The notes under the pieces were generated by a model. It was not told where the DNA came from. It did no database searches and was given only the letters and a program-made list of their open reading frames with translations. From positions 3,801,938 to 3,865,937 of the forward strand of contig NZ_KQ089822.1 in assembly GCF_001037495.1 (NCBI RefSeq): 64,000 nucleotides of DNA. Direction: 5' to 3'. This DNA comes from Citrobacter sp. MGH106. Its GTDB lineage: Bacteria > Pseudomonadota > Gammaproteobacteria > Enterobacterales > Enterobacteriaceae. This document shows positions 58,680-64,000 of this stretch, one piece after another. A program made the position numbers and the translations under genes. Within the stretch, counting starts at the first letter, position 1, and the number at the start of each line of letters is the position of its first letter.

Positions 58680-59375
58680 TCAACAATCCTCAATAATCAG
58701 ATACACCGCCTTCACCGGACCATGCACCCCAACCACCTTAATCAGCTCAATATCCGCCGTTGAACTCGGCCCACTGATGATGTTAATGCACGACGGCATA
58801 CGCTCACCGGCCAGCGCTTTCTGATGCAGAATTTCTGCCAACTGCGCCACACGCGGCAGGATGGTGCTTTTGCGCAGGACAAAAATAGAAGACTCCGGCA
58901 GCAGGCTTAATGAGCGTCCGCGCTCGGGTGCAGAAAAGAGGACCACACCGCCCGACTCCGTTAAGCCATACTCGGCATACACCACCCCGACTTTCGCCTG
59001 CTCGGCCTGGGTAATATTCTCCTCGCCACGGGCCGGGTCCCAGACCACGGCGTTACATTCCTGTTTCAGGCGCTCGCTGATCCCCAGAACTGCCAGCCGA
59101 CTGTCGCCGCTAAGCACCACCGATTGCTGACCAAGTTCTTCACACAGACGTAATGCCGCGTCTGCCGCCTGCGCTTCACTGGTCAGTTCGCAGCGTGCCA
59201 GCATGACATCAGTAGCGAACTGGATAAAGGCATCACAACGCTGCTGCTGGTTGAGTTCAGTCAGTCGCTCGTTCGCATAGTTGTTAACCGGTGCCGCATC
59301 TGGTTCCGGTACAAATCGCACCTGCCGACCCAACGCTCCGGCGATAGTGTTTAAAAACGCGGTACGGTTATCCAT
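58680..59375 (-). CDS. lutC: L-lactate utilisation protein LutC (YkgG)
   Basis: 231 residues, the E. coli YkgG length. LutC/YkgG (DUF162) domain with VVYAEYGLTESGGVVLFS and NIISGPSSTADIELIKVVGVHGP. It acts with LutA and LutB to oxidise L-lactate to pyruvate. The start at 59375 overlaps the end of lutB by 8 bases; a long open extension upstream is not used on length. Confidence 0.94.
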   Translation of the reverse strand: MDNRTAFLNTIAGALGRQVRFVPEPDAAPVNNYANERLTELNQQQRCDAFIQFATDVMLARCELTSEAQAADAALRLCEELGQQSVVLSGDSRLAVLGISERLKQECNAVVWDPARGEENITQAEQAKVGVVYAEYGLTESGGVVLFSAPERGRSLSLLPESSIFVLRKSTILPRVAQLAEILHQKALAGERMPSCINIISGPSSTADIELIKVVGVHGPVKAVYLIIEDC

Positions 59376-60795
59376 TCTTTTTATCCTCCGCCTGATGTTT
59401 TCTAAACCAGCTACGGAAACTCTCTCCGTCAGCACCAGGAAGATCGCGTGACTCCATCCAGTCGTTAATGGCTCCCACCTTAAGCGGTGTTTTTCCGCCA
59501 TTAATAAACCAGCTCGCCGCATGGGCTCCCGCCATCATCCCGACTTTCCACAACCCTGGATGGCTATTAGCATACGCAAACATTTTGATCGCCCGCCGCT
59601 CCGCTTTCGGGGTAATGCCCTGCTCCGCCATCACTCTGCGATGACGCAGAATCAGTTTAGAAAGAGGGATATGCACCGGACATACGCTGTCGCAAGCCGT
59701 GCACAATGAACAGGCGTAAGGCAGATCTTTAAAATCCTTATAACCGCCGAGCAACGGAGAAATCACCGCACCAATAGGACCTGGATAGATAGAGCCATAC
59801 CCGTGCCCACCAATATGGCGATATGCCGGACAGGTGTTCATACAGGCCCCGCAGCGTATACAGCGCAGCACGTCACGAAACTCAGAACCGAGCACCTGCG
59901 AGCGCCCGTTATCCACAATGACCAGGTGAAACTCTTCTGGCCCGTCAACGTTATCCGCCTCACGCGGACCGGTAAGCCAGGTATTGTAGCCTGTCAGACG
60001 TGCGCCAACAGCACTACGCGCCAGCATGGTGATGAGCACATCAACATCAGCAAACGTCGGTGCAATACGCTCCATTCCCATCACCGCAATGTGCGTTTTC
60101 GGCAATGTGGTACACATCCGCGCATTACCTTCGTTGGTGACAAGGCAAACAGAGCCGGTCTCCGCCACGGCGAAATTACACCCGGTGATCCCGATTTCGG
60201 CACTGAGAAAATCTTCGCGGATCTTCTGACGGATAAATAAAGTCATTGCTTCGGGCGTTTCCGGGCCGTCGTAGCCCAGGCGTTCGTTTAGCACGCGGCG
60301 GATCTGATACCGATCTTTATGGATAGCCGGAACCACCACATGCGAAGGAGGATCCTGATCCAACTGGAGAATATATTCACCCAGATCGGTTTCGATCACC
60401 TGGATTCCGGCATCCTGCAACACATGGTTGATACCGATTTCTTCAGTCACCATCGACTTTGACTTCACCACTTTGCGCGCATTTTTACTCTGCGCGACCT
60501 GCAAAATGTAGCGGGTGGCCTCTTCTTTGGTCTTCGCGAAATAGACGTGGCCGCCATTTTCGGTCACTTTCTCGGAGAGTTGATACAGATAAGCATCGAG
60601 ATTACTCAGAACATGGTCACGGATCTGGCTGGCCCGGTCGCGCCACGCTTCCCAGTGCCCTAATTCGTCGACCATTTTTTGGCGATTCGCACCGATACGC
60701 TCCTGCGCATTGGCCACAGCTTTGCGCATAATCGGATCTTCGATTTGCTGACGAATGCGCATCTTGAACTCTACATCGCTGGTTTTTATCGACAT
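59368..60795 (-). CDS. lutB: L-lactate utilisation iron-sulphur protein LutB (YkgF)
   Basis: 475 residues, the E. coli YkgF length. The N-terminal DUF162-type region is followed by two 4Fe-4S sites, CIRCGACMNTCP and CSLCTACDSVCP, then a C-terminal DUF3390 tail. It forms the electron-transfer core of the LutABC lactate oxidase complex. It lies 10 bases downstream of lutA. Confidence 0.95.
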   Translation of the reverse strand: MSIKTSDVEFKMRIRQQIEDPIMRKAVANAQERIGANRQKMVDELGHWEAWRDRASQIRDHVLSNLDAYLYQLSEKVTENGGHVYFAKTKEEATRYILQVAQSKNARKVVKSKSMVTEEIGINHVLQDAGIQVIETDLGEYILQLDQDPPSHVVVPAIHKDRYQIRRVLNERLGYDGPETPEAMTLFIRQKIREDFLSAEIGITGCNFAVAETGSVCLVTNEGNARMCTTLPKTHIAVMGMERIAPTFADVDVLITMLARSAVGARLTGYNTWLTGPREADNVDGPEEFHLVIVDNGRSQVLGSEFRDVLRCIRCGACMNTCPAYRHIGGHGYGSIYPGPIGAVISPLLGGYKDFKDLPYACSLCTACDSVCPVHIPLSKLILRHRRVMAEQGITPKAERRAIKMFAYANSHPGLWKVGMMAGAHAASWFINGGKTPLKVGAINDWMESRDLPGADGESFRSWFRKHQAEDKKNG

Positions 60796-60805
60796 ACTTT
60801 TCTCC

Positions 60806-61525
60806 TCAGCGGCTCATCAGCACTTCAGCAATATGCATCACTTTGACCGGCTGGCCTTCTCGCTGCAGACGGCCACCGATGTTCAGCAGACAACTGACAT
60901 CAGCACCAATCAAATATTCCGGACGGGCATCCATCATGTGGACGACTTTCTCTTTCACCATCTCGCCCGATATTTCGGCCATTTTGACCGAGAAAGTACC
61001 GCCAAAGCCGCAGCAGGTATCCTGATCGGCAAACGTCAACAGCTCCAGACCACGCACATTTTTCAGTAGCGTAAGCGGTTCTTCCTTCACGCCCAGCTTG
61101 CGAGTCAGGCTGCAGGACGGATGATAAACCGCCTTCCCTTGCAAACTGGCCCCCACATCAACTACCCCCAACTTGTTAACGATAAAGGAGGTGAGATCCT
61201 GCATGCGCGCAGCAACCCTTTCCGCACGTAGCGCCCATTCAGGCTCATCGACCAGATACGCCGGATAGCTTTTCACCGCGTAAGTACAAGAGCCTGCCGG
61301 AGAGATTATCGGATCATCATTATCTTCCATCGCGGCGATCAGGTTTTTCATCCCCGGAATCGCTTCTTTGATATAACCACTGTTGATGGCTGGCTGGCCG
61401 CAGCACCCTTGTTTCTCAGGGAAATTAACGCGGCAGCCCAGTTTTTCCAGCAGCAATACGGAATCACGTGCCATCCGGGACTTCAGCGCGTCACCAATAC
61501 AGGTGACAAAGAAATTTACATTCAC
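60806..61525 (-). CDS. lutA: L-lactate utilisation protein LutA (YkgE)
   Basis: 239 residues from a GTG at 61525. Two cysteine-rich CCG domains: GCCGQPA at about residue 40 and TCCGFGGTF at about 190, typical of heterodisulfide-reductase-like subunits. GGAG precedes the GTG. First gene of the lutABC (ykgEFG) operon; in E. coli K-12 this operon is elsewhere, so the position beside gntP is unusual. Confidence 0.94.
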   Translation of the reverse strand: MNVNFFVTCIGDALKSRMARDSVLLLEKLGCRVNFPEKQGCCGQPAINSGYIKEAIPGMKNLIAAMEDNDDPIISPAGSCTYAVKSYPAYLVDEPEWALRAERVAARMQDLTSFIVNKLGVVDVGASLQGKAVYHPSCSLTRKLGVKEEPLTLLKNVRGLELLTFADQDTCCGFGGTFSVKMAEISGEMVKEKVVHMMDARPEYLIGADVSCLLNIGGRLQREGQPVKVMHIAEVLMSR

Positions 61526-62106
61526 AATAAATACTCCATCGCTTCATTTCTATTTATTGCGCTTGATATCGCTATATCAAGCAAAGGTTCAGCCGTGTAT
61601 CACGCCCAGTTTTTCGGTTTTTTTGGTTTTACTAATGACTGAGTTCATAGTGATGCCCGGATCGTTTTCCGTTGGTGGCGACTCTCCGCTTCTTATATCA
61701 GGACAATCGCAAACGTCTGTATTTTCATTTGTATGACAAAACCAAATAATCCTCTAATCAACAAGCATATGCAATACCCATGTTTATTTCTTTCGGCCTC
61801 GCTCACATTTTTATATTGGAAACCATAGCGTTATTAAAACCTTAAAAACAGTTTCAGGTGATGACTAATCTCGTCATTATCATTATTAAAAAGGTTATTA
61901 AATAACTACTTATAGGTATTTGCCTTACTCTTAAGTGTATTTATCTGGCAGCAGCCTTTAATTAAAAGATTACAATAGTTACAAAACTATTAATCATAAT
62001 TACTTTATTCACTGAAGCGATTCAGTTTGCATACTTTATTTATACGCCAATGTAGCCTTTCCGCCATAAATATAAATCAGGTTTAATGAACCAAGCAGGA
62101 ATAATA
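61526..62106. other. Divergent promoter region between lutA and the lactate permease
   Basis: 581 bases, A/T-rich, without a supported gene. The inverted repeat TTTGT-ATG-ACAAA at 61728-61740 is a candidate operator for a GntR-type regulator. An AT-rich stretch (61780-62080) probably carries the permease promoter. No local regulator is encoded beside it. Confidence 0.5.
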
Positions 62107-63660
62107 ATGAACGAATATTTTATGTTTGCCCTGGCACTATCTCCTTTACTGCTAATGGTATTTTTAATACTGAAATTGAAAATGCCCATCCATTATTCTG
62201 TGTTGATCTCTCTGGTATTCACCGCCGCGCTATCAGCGATATTCTGGGCGATGCCAGTACAGAATCTGAAAGCCGCGATAGGCTATGGCGCACTGAAGGG
62301 ATTATGGCCGATAGTGATTGTGATCCTCGGGGCCATATTCAGTTATAACGTGATGCAGGCGACAAAAGCGCTGGATATTCTCCGCGATATTCTCGCCAGC
62401 ATCAGCGAAGATAAGCGAATTCAGGTACTGCTTATTTCGTGGTGCTTTGGGGGATTTCTTGAAGCTGCGGCAGGTTACGGCACGGCGGTCGCAATCCCTA
62501 TCGGCATTCTCATCGCACTGGGATTCAATCCGCTGAAAGCAGCCATTGCCTCCCTCGTGGCGAATACCGTACCGACGGCTTTCGGTGCGGTCGGTATTCC
62601 GGTCTCTATCCTCGCTGAACAGGTTAACCTGTCGGTTTATACTTTAGGCGGGACGATTATTCTGCAGTTAGCCCTGTTTAATATTCTGCTGCCGTTTGTC
62701 ATTGTCTGCATTATTGGCGGTGGCTTGAAAGCCCTCCGCGGCGTATTCCTTATCACTCTGATATGCGGCATCACTACGCTTATCCCACAATATTTTGTCG
62801 CGATACATCTTGGCGCAGAATTACCCGCTTTTGCCGGCAGTCTGGTCAGTCTTTTCGCCGTCGCCATCGCGGGTCGATTGCGTAACGGGAAAACAGATCC
62901 CGAGTGGCGTATTGAGGTCAGCCATACCCGTGAAACGACTCCGCGCTCGGCAAAGGTGCTGTTTCGGGTCGGTTCTATCTACATGTTGATTTTTATCTTT
63001 ATCCTGCTGTGCTCTCCATTATCCCCGGCGGTAAAATCGGCGGCTTCTCAACTGGCTTCAGTACTGCATTTCACGCTGGCTGACGGTAAATCTCTGGCGC
63101 TAAAAATCGAATGGATCACAACACCCGGAATGCTGATCATCTTTGCGACCATTATTGGTGGTTTTATTCAGGGGGCATCCGCTCGCGGTATGCTGGAAGT
63201 CTTTGGCAAAACCGTGTTCCAGCTCAGGAACTCCATCGTCGCCATTATGGCGATCGTCGCGCTGGCAACGGTGATGGATCTCAGCGGTATTATCTCCACA
63301 CTTGCCCAGTCCATTGTCGATCTGACCGGCAGCTCTTATGTCTTTATTGCACCGGTGATTGGCGCACTGGGAACATTTGTCACCGGCAGCGACACCAACT
63401 CGAATATTCTGTTTGGCAAATTGCAAACCATTGCTGCCAGTAAACTGAATATTGATCCTAACTGGCTGGCTGCGGCCAATACTTCCGGTGCAACCGGCGG
63501 GAAAATGATTTCGCCGCAAAGCATCGCCATCGCGGTTTCCGCGACCAAAATGGAAGGACAGGCTAACCAGATAATGTCCGGCACGATGAAATACTGCTGT
63601 GCCTACATTGTGATCCTGGGATTAAAGGTCGGCCTCTTTTATTACTGGTTTATGGCCTGA
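62107..63660 (+). CDS. LctP-family L-lactate permease
   Basis: 517 residues, about 12 or more membrane segments. Family features are GGFLEAAAGYGTAVAIPIGILIALG, the FVTGSDTNSNILFG loop, and AANTSGATGGKMISPQSIAIA near the end. It should import lactate by proton symport and supply the divergent lutABC operon. It is shorter than and distinct from E. coli LldP. AGGA lies before ATG 62107; an upstream in-frame ATG at 62086 is less well placed. Confidence 0.92.
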   Translation: MNEYFMFALALSPLLLMVFLILKLKMPIHYSVLISLVFTAALSAIFWAMPVQNLKAAIGYGALKGLWPIVIVILGAIFSYNVMQATKALDILRDILASISEDKRIQVLLISWCFGGFLEAAAGYGTAVAIPIGILIALGFNPLKAAIASLVANTVPTAFGAVGIPVSILAEQVNLSVYTLGGTIILQLALFNILLPFVIVCIIGGGLKALRGVFLITLICGITTLIPQYFVAIHLGAELPAFAGSLVSLFAVAIAGRLRNGKTDPEWRIEVSHTRETTPRSAKVLFRVGSIYMLIFIFILLCSPLSPAVKSAASQLASVLHFTLADGKSLALKIEWITTPGMLIIFATIIGGFIQGASARGMLEVFGKTVFQLRNSIVAIMAIVALATVMDLSGIISTLAQSIVDLTGSSYVFIAPVIGALGTFVTGSDTNSNILFGKLQTIAASKLNIDPNWLAAANTSGATGGKMISPQSIAIAVSATKMEGQANQIMSGTMKYCCAYIVILGLKVGLFYYWFMA

Positions 63661-63802
63661 ATTCTGTTGAAGGCTGGCGTTGTTCACAATCTATCCTCTT
63701 GTCAACCCCATCGAGGGTCTGGCGGTTTGTTGTTCATCAACCTGACCGCCCAGTGAACCAAAAGGTTTACACCGCCTTCGCGATAAGAACGAAGCGGCTG
63801 GC

Positions 63803-63836
63803 TTTACGATTTGTTGGCGCTGACTAAAATAGCGCC
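63803..63836 (+). promoter_or_regulatory. Promoter with an inverted repeat around its -10
   Basis: TTTACG at 63803-63808 and TAAAAT at 63825-63830 are 16 bp apart. GGCGCT (63816-63821) and AGCGCC (63831-63836) flank the -10 as an inverted repeat, which could serve as an operator. It lies 30 bases ahead of a short reading frame. Confidence 0.55.
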
Positions 63837-63862
63837 GATGTTTCAAATTGAGGATAGTTGTT

Positions 63863-63940
63863 ATGTTGTTCTGGAAAAAGATGGTGAAGAAGTTCGACGC
63901 CTTCTCTGCGTTGATTCCACCACGCTACTTCCGGGTGTAA
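63863..63940 (+). CDS. Possible 25-residue small protein
   Basis: ATG at 63863 is preceded by GAGGA with an 8-base spacing. The predicted peptide starts MLFWKKMVKKFDAF and ends PPRYFRV: basic and amphipathic, with aromatic residues, as in small membrane-associated proteins or toxins. A promoter lies upstream and a terminator starts 8 bases after the stop, giving a self-contained unit of about 140 bases. It may instead be a non-coding RNA or a leader for a gene beyond the window. Not recognised with confidence. Confidence 0.55.
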   Translation: MLFWKKMVKKFDAFSALIPPRYFRV

Positions 63941-63947
63941 AGCCAGG

Positions 63948-63970
63948 CAGGCCTGTCAACGACAGGCCTG
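63948..63970 (+). terminator. Intrinsic terminator of the short transcription unit
   Basis: CAGGCCTGTC and GACAGGCCTG form a perfect 10-bp stem with an AAC loop, followed by a pyrimidine-rich tract with several T residues. Confidence 0.8.
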
Positions 63971-64000
63971 AGTCTTTCTCCCTGTTTTCTTCTTGCGCAG

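Overview
This window is chromosomal DNA from an enterobacterium close to Escherichia, Salmonella and Citrobacter. Nearly every core gene is recognisable at family level and the order follows the E. coli yjj-yji-uxu section read from yjjI towards gntP. The mixture of an E. coli-type L-galactonate (lgo) locus with Salmonella-type neighbours (a GGEEF protein beside a DUF1435 gene, and a YbaK-like gene beside bglJ) points to Citrobacter. That genus call is inference and rests on gene content alone. No phage, insertion sequence, plasmid or CRISPR array was seen.

Positions 1-10.2 kb hold the glycyl-radical pair yjjI-yjjW, yjjV-yjjU, ytjA, osmY, prfC, the holD-rimI-yjjG operon and rsmC. Three tandem tRNA-Leu(CAG) genes follow at 10.3-10.6 kb behind a strong stable-RNA promoter. 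Positions 10.6-21.5 kb hold yjjZ, a membrane diguanylate cyclase, fhuF with a Fur-like box, a YbaK-like deacylase, the LuxR-type pair yjjQ-bglJ, yjjP-yjjB, dnaT-dnaC-yjjA and opgB.

Positions 21.5-26.6 kb form an L-galactonate locus: lgoD with a second uxaB-like gene in one operon, divergent lgoR, then lgoT. LgoD would make D-tagaturonate and the UxaB-like enzyme would reduce it to D-altronate, so two consecutive steps are encoded together. A GNAT acetyltransferase, tsr (with a sigma-28 promoter) and an unknown membrane protein lead to btsT-yjiX-yjiA. The btsT promoter carries a perfect CRP site and three BtsR-like repeats exactly 20 bp apart.

Positions 33.4-36.0 kb hold a MarR/HlyD/DUF2955 efflux cassette, at the place where E. 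coli K-12 has its restriction (hsd/mcr) cluster. yjiS, yjiR, an Rpn-family nuclease gene with a likely gene-within-gene, an AraC/LysE pair, mdtM, a YagU-like protein and a C-S lyase/symporter/LysR cassette follow. yjiN, a DUF2164 gene and a three-gene yjiM-yjiL-DUF3343 operon come next.

Positions 50.6-64 kb hold an ERIC repeat, a general porin, a small ribbon-helix-helix protein, the hexuronate genes uxuR-uxuB-uxuA, and gntP with UxuR/ExuR-like operators. The L-lactate operon lutA-lutB-lutC (ykgEFG) and a divergent lactate permease come last, followed by a self-contained short transcription unit encoding a possible 25-residue protein. Catabolism of sugar acids (galactonate, fructuronate/mannonate, gluconate) and of pyruvate/lactate is the main metabolic theme of the accessory parts. 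The most unusual signal is the internal start inside the Rpn gene at 38.16 kb.
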